Shown here one piece after another: positions 23,201 through 31,409 of a DNA stretch of 39,885 nucleotides. The stretch lies in the NCBI GenBank assembly GCA_017629175.1, contig JAGBXS010000034.1, forward strand, positions 1-39,885. The letters run 5' to 3'. The notes beneath the pieces were generated by a model that was given only the letters and a program-made list of their open reading frames with translations, was not told the origin of the DNA and made no database searches. The position numbers and the translations under genes were made by a program. Each line of letters begins with the position of its first letter. Within the stretch, counting starts at the first letter, position 1. The stretch comes from Clostridia bacterium. GTDB lineage: Bacteria; Bacillota; Clostridia; Oscillospirales; CAG-382.

Positions 23201-25393
23201 TTCGTATCTTCCGCTGAGCAAGTCGTGACAAAGCTGGAGGACGGCACCTTTGCGGTGCATAACGGTTACGACAACTGGGATTATTATATCCGGTGCATTG
23301 ACGGCGAGGGGTTGATCATCGTAAATTATGAGGCAGACGTTTTTTGGACGGATACCCATTCCGTTTTGCAGACGGAGTATCTTCTCTTTGACCGCAACGG
23401 CGAACTGTACTCCCGCTTGATGCTCCGCAGCGAGGCAGGTTATCAGTATCAGCCCTGCAAAATCGAGTGCGATACTTGCACCATCGAATACTATCATCCG
23501 AAAACCCTTTACTTCAACGGGATGGTTTTCGAGGACGTGATCTATGATACGGTTTTTTACGGAGAAGATGGCACGTTCTATCTGATGGTGCTCTATCCCC
23601 ATTACGGCGAGATCTACGCCATCACCGGTGGCGTTACCCACGAAGAGTTCCTCTCTTCCGAAGGGTGGACGGACGACATCGACGATTTGCCCATCCTGGT
23701 CAGCATTGATATGATGAAACGTGACGCTTTGTTAGAATTCTTGGCTGACCCCCGGACGTATTCCTTTAGAGGGGGATGGGATATTCCCGTAAACGGGATT
23801 CCCGGGTATCCCACTCTTAATTATGAGAGATTCTACCTGAAGCCGGATCTGTTGGAGATTGCCACCGATCATTCCGCCATGGAAGCGTTTTTGAAAAAGC
23901 GTGGAATCACCTGCGATGTGACCGAGATCCACCTCTTTGAAGCGGCGATCACTCCCTTTACGTTGTTTGTGAAGACCGGGGACGGAACGCTGTACTTCAT
24001 CGGCGTAGAATACAGCGAAGATGTCCATACCTACACTCTGTATACTGAAGAAGAATATCTTGCCGCGTATTATCCCCACCCTTTGACCATCATGGTTGAC
24101 GGCAAAAAGCTGGAAACGGATGATCCTTTCGTGACCTACGGCGGATATGCGGAGCTGCCCCTCGTCGCCATTATGGAGGCATTGGGCGCACAGCTGGAGT
24201 GGAAGTACGACGACTACGTGGGGATCACGTGGGGCGGTAACCAATGTTGGATAGACACCGATTATTCTTCCTTGACATACGGCGGGCAACGCTTCCATGC
24301 CGTGATGGATCGATACAGCCTTTACAAAGGGAATGACGTCACGTTCCGTTCCGACACGCTGCAAGAGTTCTTCAAGGCATTCTGCCACGGCGTGACGGTG
24401 CGGGTAGATGCAGAAGAAAGCGTCGTTTATATTGACAATCAGTATGCCGATACAATTGAATGCTACTTCTCCCCGGACGGAAAGAGCGTTCTTTACGCAG
24501 TTTGGAACGAGGACGAAGCATATGATTGGTATCGCATCGTGGGAGACGGCGAGCCGGAAGCGTTGCCCATAGACATACAGCCTTATCGTGATAGTATGAA
24601 ACGGTGGGCAAACGATTTCTCGGTAGTTTATTTCACGGATATCGATCAGTCAACCTTCTTATCATGCCTATACAAATGGGATGAAAACGGAGAGGTGAGC
24701 CTCCTTTCCGAGACCTGCGACGCAGATGCCCTCAGCGTGCTTTATGAAGACGGCAGCCTGTATTTCCAAGAGATGACGACTGTTTCGTACGATATCTTTG
24801 TCGAAAACGATTTGGGAGAAGCCGGCGAGGAGCCCATGGCGTGGGTCTCCCGCATGCGCACCCGCTTGGCGACTGTCTACTATTACGACGGCAACGAAAA
24901 GAAGCTTGCCGCCGAAAACGTATGGTGCGATGCCACCGGTTGGGATCCTTACGCCGCCGAAGCGTCAGGAGGCGCCTACCTTACCTTGGATCCCGGCGAG
25001 AAGGTCAAGCTTTCCGCGATCCTGGAGATCGTGGGAGAAAACCGCAACGTAGGGTGGCTGGATACAGCCATGCGTGCCTTTGCCAAGTGTACATACACCG
25101 TAAAGGATCAATACTACACCGTGGATCTGGATCGGGCTTCCGTGGCGATCATTGCCAAGGATGCGAAGCATCTGGCGGTACTGTCCGATTGGGATCCCCA
25201 CACGGAATTCGGCACGCTGTATCTCGTGAAGATCGGAGAGCAAGGTGTAGAGGAAGTAACGCTGATCTCTGAAAAGATATCTTCCAAAGAACCGATGAGG
25301 ATGAACGCATACTTCTCCGGCAGCAACTACTTAGTCTATCGCACCGACGGTGCGGAACGAGATACTTACGTTCAAATTGGGGATAAATCATAA
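20240..25393 (+). CDS. Giant BlaR1-like M56 membrane peptidase with repeated extracellular modules
   Basis: The 1717-residue protein begins like BlaR1/MecR1: helices at about 4-27 and 34-52, a third at about 227-252, and the zinc motif HEKAH (303-307). Then come ALHWFNPLVW with CKDIEYACDEKVL and a helix at about 401-424. Between helices 2 and 3 lies an insert of about 100 residues of Ser/Glu/Pro repeats (101-207). The region after 430 is extracytoplasmic and has no visible penicillin-binding SxxK sensor. It carries modules ending in FEDV..YYIFAGGEGELYAL, FEDV..DTVFYGEDGTFYLM and a weaker third copy. A PDESEP repeat tract (about 779-826) separates the first two. A copper-amine-oxidase-N-like segment (about 1280-1400) and a propeller-like end follow. 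It starts one base after the repressor stop. The sensed ligand is unknown; a beta-lactam sensor is not supported. Confidence 0.85.
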   Translation: MTQFFIQLLNASIAASWLIGAVLLVRLIIKGRSPRWIACLLWGLVALRLVIPFSVESPLSLVPETPEITLEFSEEAPSETESIPAPPVSEMGNVSRPTEDSSETEESEPSVPSEEPSSEPSAEPSSEPSEEPSFESSEEPSFEPSREPSSEPSEEPDESEEPEESSEEESQEPSQEPSQESSEESSEESEESEEESLEETSEESIPTGMMGTTSAPGNPSHGSGISFAALASGIWLAGVLALAGYALVNYFLLKQRVLVFVPDERGFRRCEGIDTPFVLGFFRPRIYLPYGLSPASEPYIIAHEKAHIKRMDHLVKPIAYCILALHWFNPLVWIAFVLFCKDIEYACDEKVLKNAAADIRKEYATALLECASKRSFLAACPIAFGEVSVKERVKKTMLYKRPLLWVIVVSVLLCALVAVLFFTAPMDEESAPNTSSEESTSPEETERKTTLELISDIPVGSDLSVVALGYDKDPSDARIIAPDAVAMATEGQLYFILDGEWYKLGSDKAQSVIEKPLIELKKGRKYSTISLAIFSDQAYVAFAYSDNPINGKPWNYAESRVGYPNGHVARQMGYLIENADVPISVFRTDDGEPLIQVGDYVYTPDHKIVKSVLTPSGEGAEPYGITVGGVTHTMANPPVIVCQMGGLLTVKETDRKTVVSKDGIKHVMVQEIYHQYDESGTLIAEFKVTDLGCGLELPCRVEIDGVTCKAAALKTVAIGEQVFEDVYSYYIFAGGEGELYALLVYTDGAKLYKITPGMSEVEFTDWAISCDTCGYRSPSRPDESEPDESEPDESEPDVSEPEISEPDESEPEVSEPEVSDPPEEPVIPPTLEIPPEEKVKAELQLRFDIGPDHTVQYGGEYYEFPEYATPMLYDGIVADGKGDFYWTTSKLTRIRDGKALPYEFHYEYGSILFGEEELYVFTYDGYVRRFDLSEGFESGTMTGEWKVTESYESGSLRRINGQILFRDEQGQYSTLDGEAVEQKEPYTFVSSAEQVVTKLEDGTFAVHNGYDNWDYYIRCIDGEGLIIVNYEADVFWTDTHSVLQTEYLLFDRNGELYSRLMLRSEAGYQYQPCKIECDTCTIEYYHPKTLYFNGMVFEDVIYDTVFYGEDGTFYLMVLYPHYGEIYAITGGVTHEEFLSSEGWTDDIDDLPILVSIDMMKRDALLEFLADPRTYSFRGGWDIPVNGIPGYPTLNYERFYLKPDLLEIATDHSAMEAFLKKRGITCDVTEIHLFEAAITPFTLFVKTGDGTLYFIGVEYSEDVHTYTLYTEEEYLAAYYPHPLTIMVDGKKLETDDPFVTYGGYAELPLVAIMEALGAQLEWKYDDYVGITWGGNQCWIDTDYSSLTYGGQRFHAVMDRYSLYKGNDVTFRSDTLQEFFKAFCHGVTVRVDAEESVVYIDNQYADTIECYFSPDGKSVLYAVWNEDEAYDWYRIVGDGEPEALPIDIQPYRDSMKRWANDFSVVYFTDIDQSTFLSCLYKWDENGEVSLLSETCDADALSVLYEDGSLYFQEMTTVSYDIFVENDLGEAGEEPMAWVSRMRTRLATVYYYDGNEKKLAAENVWCDATGWDPYAAEASGGAYLTLDPGEKVKLSAILEIVGENRNVGWLDTAMRAFAKCTYTVKDQYYTVDLDRASVAIIAKDAKHLAVLSDWDPHTEFGTLYLVKIGEQGVEEVTLISEKISSKEPMRMNAYFSGSNYLVYRTDGAERDTYVQIGDKS

Positions 25394-25407
25394 AACGAAA
25401 AAAAGGG

Positions 25408-25442
25408 AAGAACAGCGGCACCGCCATGGTGCCGCTGTTCTT
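25408..25442. terminator. Bidirectional hairpin terminator between convergent genes
   Basis: AAGAACAGCGGCACC (25408-25422) and GGTGCCGCTGTTCTT (25428-25442) are perfect complements around GCCAT. T tracts are short on both sides. Confidence 0.8.
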
Positions 25443-25457
25443 ATGTTGTTTATTCTT

Positions 25458-27797
25458 TTAGTAAGGGAAGGTATAGGTGCCCAGCACCACGCGCTTGATC
25501 TTGACGTAGTCGATGGCGCGGACGGTAACACCGTCGGTAACCGCGGCGGCGCGAATAGCTACCGCAGAAGCCTCGTAGGTACCCATTACGATCCGCTTTG
25601 CCATGGCGTAATCCAGCACGTTGACCGTGCCGTCGCCGTTGAGGTCACCCTTCACCACCGCAAGGCGGGTGTAGATCACCGTCTGCCCGATATAGAAGCG
25701 GATCTCGTCTCCGGTATACAGCAGATCTGTTCCCGCAAGCTCCGTTCCGTCTGCGCGGAAGATCCGCACGTTGTGGTCGAAGTCTGCAAGGAAGGCGGAA
25801 AGGGTGGTGCCCGCGAGGATCTCCGTGACGTAAAGCTCATCCACGGGATAGCGGGGCTCTTCCGGTTCTTCGGGGTCGGTGGGGATCTCCACAGTGCCTA
25901 CCAGCAGGATGTACTCCGTGGAAACGTAGCCTTCCATTTCCTCCCCTTGGTAGGTGAAGCGGATGTGGTACCAATCCTTATACACCGCCTCCGTCTCCAT
26001 GTGGATCACGTCCTCCAAAATGACCACTTGGGCGCCGTTGCCCAATTTTGCAATCTTTTCTCCCGTAGTGCCGGGGGTGTCGCGGACGTTGAGAGAGTCC
26101 TCTACGTTCACTTCGCCCAAGGGGTAGGAGATGACAGCGTCGCCTCCTTCGCTTTCAGAGCCGCCCTCTGAGGGATCCTCTGACGGGGGATCGGGATCCT
26201 CCGTGGTGGTGTCGTCCTCGGAATTTTCCGGCGGATCCTCCGTTTGGGGACGATCGTAGTAGCGGGAATAGCTGTACCCTTCTATGGGTACGCCGTTGAT
26301 CACCGCCAGCACGTGATACCAGCCGTCGCCGGTATCCAGGATCAGCTTGGCTTCTTGCCCTTTTTTGACCAGCCCCAGAATCTCGGAACCGGATTCGGAG
26401 GAGGCTCGGATGTAAACGTTTGCGTTCGCCGTGATGGTCTCATAGGCCGCTGTTCCCACGTAAACGGTGACGCTCAGCGCGATCTCGCCGTCAAAGGCCA
26501 GGGAGATCATCGCCAGGCCTTCCCCCACGGCGGTGACGTTGCCGTTTTCGTCTACCGTAGCCACGGCGGTGTTGGAGGTAATCCAGGAGCGTTCCGCAGT
26601 CTGTAGCTCGGGAGCGTAGACCTCCACGGGGACTTCAAAGGTCTCGCCGGGGTTCACTCGATAGATGGAGGTGGGAGTCCCCACGGGGATGAGATAATCC
26701 GGGGTTATGTAGATATTTGCGGCGGAGGCGTATCCGCTGACCAAAGAGTTTTTACTGCCAACGCGGGCGGTCACGGAGTAGTATTTCACGCCATCCTCGT
26801 CGGTGTAGACGTCCTCGCTGTTGACCTTGATGGGCTGACCTCGCACCATCTTACCCAAGGAGTTGGAATCCGAGGAAGGCTTGCTGAGAATGGCAAGGCT
26901 TTGGTTCATAACGTGGGCGTTGGTATCCACGCAGACCATGGTGCAGGCTTCCTTACCGTTGTAGGTCGCCGTGACCAGGGTAAAGCCGTGCCCCACGGCG
27001 GTAATGTTACCGTACTGATCCACCGTGGCAACGGTGGGGTCATCGCTCTTCCAAACCACGTCCAGGTAGGTTTCCGTTGCGGGGTATGCCGTGGCCGTTA
27101 AGGTGTCTGTCTGACCGATGGCAAGATCCAGTCGGGCGCGATCCATCACCATACCGAACACGCCGTTCTCGTCCGCCTTCACCAGATCCAGCTGGTCAAA
27201 CCCATATGAGGTGATGAAGTTGATCAGGTTTTGCGCGTACTTTTCGTCGGAACAATATCCGGAGGTGACCAATGCATAGGACGCCTCCTCATAATTCTTG
27301 GCGTTCAGCACGATGTCGTAGCGGTCGTACCTCAAAAGAAGCGCGGAATGGTCTGCAATAGATTCCTCCAAGGAGTCGTAAGCCCGCCACAGGCTGGCTT
27401 TTTTTGCGTAGCTTTCGCCCTTGGCGTCTACCAATGCAGCGTAATTGAGGTACAACACGTCATCCTTGTGATCAAAGATCTTGCCGTCCCAGCTGTGCAT
27501 CTTGATGCCGAAATGGTTCTGGGCAATGATGGAGATGGGGTAGCCCGCACAGCCGCCTTCATAGAAGAACTGACCTGCGGTGATGGAGGGCAGAACCCCC
27601 GTGTCGTAGTAATCCTTAAGGGACAACGACATTACCGTGCGGCAGATATACTGCTGCCAGGTGTTCAATTTCTGTTCCAGCAGGGTGTAATCCAAGGCGT
27701 GAACCGTCTCCCCCGGGAAGATCACGGGGACGGAAAGCATGATACATATCGTAAGAAGTATGGCGGCGAAACGGGTCGCCATTCTTTTTATGGTCAA
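25458..27797 (-). CDS. Secreted glucosaminidase-like, Ig/SH3 multidomain protein with C-terminal dockerin
   Basis: The 779-residue protein has a signal peptide (about 1-34). A GH73/FlgJ-like region follows (about 35-200: PSITAGQFFYEGG with a candidate catalytic Glu, IIAQNHFGIKM, and an AQNLINFITSYGFDQLD end). Two Big_2 Ig-like domains carry VWKSDDPTVATVDQYGNITA and SNTAVATVDENGNVTA. SH3b-like units interleave, one with LNVRDTPGTTGEKIAKLGNG. A Glu/Asp/Pro/Ser linker and a C-terminal dockerin-like pair complete it: GDLNGDGTVNVLDYAMAKR is a calcium loop, and the second repeat is degenerate. Such proteins trim peptidoglycan. TTG at 27795-27797 is the start, because GAGGAA lies 5 bases upstream; ATG at codon 6 is too far. 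No cohesin gene is in the window. Confidence 0.85.
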   Translation of the reverse strand: MTIKRMATRFAAILLTICIMLSVPVIFPGETVHALDYTLLEQKLNTWQQYICRTVMSLSLKDYYDTGVLPSITAGQFFYEGGCAGYPISIIAQNHFGIKMHSWDGKIFDHKDDVLYLNYAALVDAKGESYAKKASLWRAYDSLEESIADHSALLLRYDRYDIVLNAKNYEEASYALVTSGYCSDEKYAQNLINFITSYGFDQLDLVKADENGVFGMVMDRARLDLAIGQTDTLTATAYPATETYLDVVWKSDDPTVATVDQYGNITAVGHGFTLVTATYNGKEACTMVCVDTNAHVMNQSLAILSKPSSDSNSLGKMVRGQPIKVNSEDVYTDEDGVKYYSVTARVGSKNSLVSGYASAANIYITPDYLIPVGTPTSIYRVNPGETFEVPVEVYAPELQTAERSWITSNTAVATVDENGNVTAVGEGLAMISLAFDGEIALSVTVYVGTAAYETITANANVYIRASSESGSEILGLVKKGQEAKLILDTGDGWYHVLAVINGVPIEGYSYSRYYDRPQTEDPPENSEDDTTTEDPDPPSEDPSEGGSESEGGDAVISYPLGEVNVEDSLNVRDTPGTTGEKIAKLGNGAQVVILEDVIHMETEAVYKDWYHIRFTYQGEEMEGYVSTEYILLVGTVEIPTDPEEPEEPRYPVDELYVTEILAGTTLSAFLADFDHNVRIFRADGTELAGTDLLYTGDEIRFYIGQTVIYTRLAVVKGDLNGDGTVNVLDYAMAKRIVMGTYEASAVAIRAAAVTDGVTVRAIDYVKIKRVVLGTYTFPY

Positions 27798-27828
27798 GGT
27801 GATTCCTCATTTCTGTTTTTGCTCCTTC

Positions 27829-27858
27829 ATTATACCATAGGGAAGCGGAGGTTGTCAA
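27829..27858 (-). promoter_or_regulatory. Promoter of the glucosaminidase/dockerin gene
   Basis: On the minus strand TTGACA (complement of 27853-27858), 18 bases, TATAAT (complement of 27829-27834): both hexamers are consensus. Confidence 0.82.
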
Positions 27859-27923
27859 TATATGGCACAAAATATATTTTATTGGCAGAAAATTGGGAAA
27901 ATGTGGCTTGCGTGGATTTTTGT

Positions 27924-27990
27924 GGGATTTTCTTCGGAAAAAAGCGGGATTTCTTTCGGAAAAAATCGAGATGATTTTTCTGAAAAAAGG
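27924..27990. repeat. Three imperfect A/T-rich repeats upstream of the phage cassette
   Basis: GGGATTTTCTTCGGAAAAAA at 27924, GGGATTTCTTTCGGAAAAAA at 27946 and ATGATTTTTCTGAAAAAAGG at 27971 repeat at 22 and 25 bases. Each has TTTC/GAAA dyad character. Their position before the terminase genes suggests a control region, or simply a weak multi-hairpin. The rest of 27860-28035 shows no gene. Confidence 0.5.
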
Positions 27991-28050
27991 TGATAAGATG
28001 ATCCCGTCGAAGGCAAACGGACACAGGAAAACAAGAAAGGAGGATGCCTT

Positions 28051-28464
28051 ATGGAAACCAATACCGAGACACCGCAGAGAGAGCCCCGCCGCACAATGAC
28101 AGCGCGGACGGTGTTCACCTCGGGAAAGGATTGCGCGGAAAAGATAGAGCGGTATTTTGAAGAATACCTGCCCTCCAGCGAGGAGGTAGCCGATATTGAG
28201 GGGCTGGCAGATTTTTTGGGGGTTACCCGACGGGATCTCATTGCTCTGACAGAGCATAAGACCTACGGAGTGATGCTGAAGCGTGCGTGGAACCGCATCG
28301 CCAAGATCAAAAAGCAGTTGGCCTTTCGTGGGAAGCTCCCTGCCGCAGTGCTTTCCTTTGACCTGAAGAACAACCACGGGTACAGAGACCGACCGGAGGA
28401 GCAACAAGATGGCTCTGTTCCCACGGTGATCTTTCAGGGCAGGGCGGAGGATTGGGCAAGGTGA
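28051..28464 (+). CDS. Phage terminase small subunit (putative)
   Basis: The 137-residue protein lies directly before the large terminase and overlaps it by four bases. It has an N-terminal basic stretch (TPQREPRRTMTART). A helix-turn-helix-like part follows, EEVADIEGLADFLGVTRRDL, as expected for recognition of packaging DNA. The end, KRAWNRIAKIKKQLAFRGKL with FDLKNNHGYRDRPEEQ, is common in small terminase or DNA-packaging proteins of Firmicutes phages. AGGAGG precedes the ATG at 8 bases. The call rests on position plus these segments. Confidence 0.8.
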   Translation: METNTETPQREPRRTMTARTVFTSGKDCAEKIERYFEEYLPSSEEVADIEGLADFLGVTRRDLIALTEHKTYGVMLKRAWNRIAKIKKQLAFRGKLPAAVLSFDLKNNHGYRDRPEEQQDGSVPTVIFQGRAEDWAR

Positions 28465-29816
28465 CGGGGGAGACCAAGGAGATCCTCATCACTCCCAACC
28501 CCAAGCAGCAAAGCTTTTTTGAATCCACAGCCAGATACACCGCCTACGGAGGAGCGAGAGGCGGCGGAAAAAGCTGGGCGATGCGCATGAAGCTGGTGCT
28601 GTTGGCCTTGGGCTACGACGGGATCCAGATCCTGCTGTTGCGCAGAACCTTGGGAGAACTGAGAGAGAACCACTTGTTTCCCTTGCTGTCCCTTTTGGAT
28701 GGCATCGCCAAATACGCCTCCACCGAAAAGGAGTTCCGTTTTCCCAACGGCTCCCGCATCAGGCTTGGCTACTGTGATACGGAAAACGACGTGTTGCAGT
28801 TCCAGGGGCAGGCGTACGAGGTGATCGGGCTGGAGGAGGCCACCCATTTTACCGAACGGCAATTTTCCGCACTGACGGAAAGCAACCGTTATTCGGGACA
28901 GATGCAGGTGCCCTTTCGCCCCAGAATGTATTTCACCTGCAATCCCGGCGGTGTGGGGCATGACTGGGTCAAGCGCTTATTTGTGGACAGATGCTACCGC
29001 ACCGGGGAAAAGGCAGAGGACTACGTGATGATCAAAAGTCTTGTCTTCGACAACACCTTCTTAATGGAGCGGGATCCGGAATACGTACAGACCTTGATGG
29101 CGTTGCCCGAGGCAAGGCGAAAGGCCATGCTCTACGGGGATTGGAACGCCTTCGAGGGGGCCTTCTTCCCGGAATTTGACCCGGAACTTCATACCTGTAT
29201 GGATTTTGAGATCCCGAAGGAGTGGATCCGCTTCCGCGGGCTGGACTACGGGCTGGACATGACTGCTTGCCTTTGGTTTGCGGTGTCAAGCGATGGCACG
29301 GTGTACGTATACCGTGAGCTTTACGAGAGGGATCTCATCCTTTCTCAGGCGGGGAAGTACATTCTTGAACACTCCCCGGAGGAGGATGCGATCCGTTACA
29401 CCGCCGCATCTCCGGATCTCTGGAACCGCAGGCAGGACAGCGGAAAAAGCGGATTTGATCTTTTGCATACCGCGGGAGTGAAACGGCTGATCAAGGCCAA
29501 CAATGCCCGCATCCCGGGCTGGCGGGTCATACGGGAGTATCTCCGCCGACGGGAGGACGGCACGGCAAGGCTTGTGATCTTCCGCTCTTGCAAAAATCTG
29601 ATCCGCACCCTGCCCCTGCTGCGGTTTGATCCGGACGTGATCGAGGATGCGGCAGACACCCCTCACGAGATCACCCACGCCCCGGAGGCGTTGCGGTACG
29701 GACTCATGTCCCGTATGCCAAAGCCCGCCTCCAAGCCCGTACCCTTCCGTTCACGGCTTTACAGCTTTGATGCCCCCGCAACGGAGGAGGGGTACGGACA
29801 ATTTATCGCATACTAA
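28461..29816 (+). CDS. Phage terminase large subunit
   Basis: The 451-residue packaging motor has an ATPase N-terminal half: Walker A YGGARGGGKS (29-38), then LRRTLGELRENHLFPLL. Walker B VIGLEEATH has Glu125-Glu126, and FTCNPGG is the coupling motif. The nuclease half shows FRGLDYGLDMTACLWFAV with a metal-binding Asp. IRYTAASPDLWNRRQ is a second acidic site. It cuts concatemeric DNA and drives it into the capsid. I choose GTG 28461 as start: GGAGG lies 10 bases upstream and the GTGA overlap couples it to the small subunit. TTG 28452 abuts the ribosome site and is unlikely. All motifs are intact. Confidence 0.93.
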   Translation: MTGETKEILITPNPKQQSFFESTARYTAYGGARGGGKSWAMRMKLVLLALGYDGIQILLLRRTLGELRENHLFPLLSLLDGIAKYASTEKEFRFPNGSRIRLGYCDTENDVLQFQGQAYEVIGLEEATHFTERQFSALTESNRYSGQMQVPFRPRMYFTCNPGGVGHDWVKRLFVDRCYRTGEKAEDYVMIKSLVFDNTFLMERDPEYVQTLMALPEARRKAMLYGDWNAFEGAFFPEFDPELHTCMDFEIPKEWIRFRGLDYGLDMTACLWFAVSSDGTVYVYRELYERDLILSQAGKYILEHSPEEDAIRYTAASPDLWNRRQDSGKSGFDLLHTAGVKRLIKANNARIPGWRVIREYLRRREDGTARLVIFRSCKNLIRTLPLLRFDPDVIEDAADTPHEITHAPEALRYGLMSRMPKPASKPVPFRSRLYSFDAPATEEGYGQFIAY

Positions 29817-29843
29817 CAAGCTACGAAAGGAATGGTCATCACT

Positions 29844-31409
29844 ATGTTCCGAAAACAAAAGCCCTACACGGAGGAGTGGCAACTTTACGAGCAGGGAAAG
29901 GAATACCACTACTCCATCGGACTTTATGACAAGGTGAACACCAACGAGCGGTTTTACCGCGGGGATCAGTGGGAGGGCGTACAATCCGGCGGCCTGCCCA
30001 CCCCGGTGTTCAATATTTTCCGCAGGATCATCGATTTCTTTACCTCCTCGGTGCTTGCCGGGGCGGTGAAGCTCCGATTTTCCGCGGACACCCCGGGGGA
30101 GACCCGTGACGGAAAGGCGGAAACCCGTGCCACGGAGAAGCTGAACCGCATCGCGGATTTCCGCTGGGATAAGCAGAAGATGGATGCGCTGCTGGCAAGC
30201 GCCTTGCGTGACGCCGCCATTACGGGGGATGCGGTGTGCTACACCTATTGGGACCCCTCGGTGCGCACCGGTCAGCCCTACACCGGAGATTTCGTCAGCG
30301 TGCTGGTGGATAACACCAACGTGTTCTTCGGTAACCCCAACAGCAAAAACTTGGAGAAGCAGCCCTATATCCTGCTTTCCATGCGTGAGACGGTGGAGGA
30401 TCTCCGTGCCCAGGCCAAGCAGAACGGCATGGATGCCGAGGAGATCCGCAAGATCGTCCCCGACGGAGACACCGCCTACGAAAGCGGTGACCTGGCAAAG
30501 AAGGAGCTGGAGAACACCCGCTGTATCTCCCTCATCAAGCTGTGGAAGGGAGACGACGGCAGGGTGCGCTTCCGCAAATCCACCAAGAACGCCATCATCA
30601 AGCCGGAGACGGATCTGGGGCTTTCCCGCTATCCCATCGCCGTGATGAACTGGACCCCCGTGAAGAATTCCTGGCATGGCCAAGGGGTAGCCACGGGGCT
30701 GATTGAAAATCAGATCTTCATCAACAAAGGCTTTGCCATGGTGATGAAGCACATGATGGATACCGCCTTCTCCAAGGTGGTGTACGACTCCACGGTGATC
30801 GATCAGTGGTCCAACCGCGTGGGAGAAGCGGTGGCCGTCAACGGTCCTGTGGAAAGCGTGGCAAAGGTCTTGTCCTCCGGGCAGATGCAATCCGGAATGC
30901 TGGACGTGATCAACCTGGCCATCTCCGCCACCAAGGAGTTTATGGGGGCTACGGACACCGCCCTGGGAGACGTGCTGCCCACCAACACCTCTGCTATTCT
31001 GGCGTTGCAGAAAAGCTCCTCCGTGCCCTTGGAGGGGGTCAAGCGAGGGTTGTATCAGTTTGTGGAGGATATCGGTCTGGTATGGCTGGATTTCCTGTTT
31101 GCATACTACGATGATGCCCGTTTGGTGCCCGTGGGAGCGGAGGGCTCGGTGGAATACCTTCCCTTTATGCTGTCCTCCGAGAAGAACAAGCTTTACGGCT
31201 GCCGCGTGGACGTGGGCGGCGGCAGTTATTGGTCTGAGGTGTCCACGCTGAACACCCTGGACAACCTATTGAAGCTGGGGAAGATCACCATGTCCCAATA
31301 CCTTGAGCGCCTTCCCGACGAGCTGATCCCCAAGAAGCGGGAGCTTTTGGAGGAGATCAGACAGCAGGAGCAGGCACTTATCGATCAAGAAGAAAGGAAA
31401 GCAACATGA
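29844..31409 (+). CDS. Phage portal protein
   Basis: The 521-residue protein follows the terminase and starts MFRKQKPYTEEW. It shows portal features: NERFYRGDQWEGV, PVFNIFRRIIDFFTSSVLAG, then a clip/stem region around SRYPIAVMNWTPVKNSWHGQ and IENQIFINKGFAMVMKHMMD. A long helical end follows, RLPDELIPKKRELLEEIRQQ. Portals form the dodecameric ring through which DNA enters. The length suits P22- or SPP1-type portals. ATG 29844 has GAAAGGA 12 bases upstream; an ATG at 29832 directly abuts that site and is unlikely. Its stop overlaps the next start by four bases. Confidence 0.9.
   Translation: MFRKQKPYTEEWQLYEQGKEYHYSIGLYDKVNTNERFYRGDQWEGVQSGGLPTPVFNIFRRIIDFFTSSVLAGAVKLRFSADTPGETRDGKAETRATEKLNRIADFRWDKQKMDALLASALRDAAITGDAVCYTYWDPSVRTGQPYTGDFVSVLVDNTNVFFGNPNSKNLEKQPYILLSMRETVEDLRAQAKQNGMDAEEIRKIVPDGDTAYESGDLAKKELENTRCISLIKLWKGDDGRVRFRKSTKNAIIKPETDLGLSRYPIAVMNWTPVKNSWHGQGVATGLIENQIFINKGFAMVMKHMMDTAFSKVVYDSTVIDQWSNRVGEAVAVNGPVESVAKVLSSGQMQSGMLDVINLAISATKEFMGATDTALGDVLPTNTSAILALQKSSSVPLEGVKRGLYQFVEDIGLVWLDFLFAYYDDARLVPVGAEGSVEYLPFMLSSEKNKLYGCRVDVGGGSYWSEVSTLNTLDNLLKLGKITMSQYLERLPDELIPKKRELLEEIRQQEQALIDQEERKAT

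Noticed and set aside
20240..25393. Beta-lactam resistance operon
   Set aside because: The regulator pair resembles BlaI/BlaR1, but no penicillin-binding sensor motif and no beta-lactamase or PBP gene is present.
27924..27990. CRISPR array
   Set aside because: Only three imperfect A/T-rich repeats with 22-25-base periods, no unique spacers and no cas genes.
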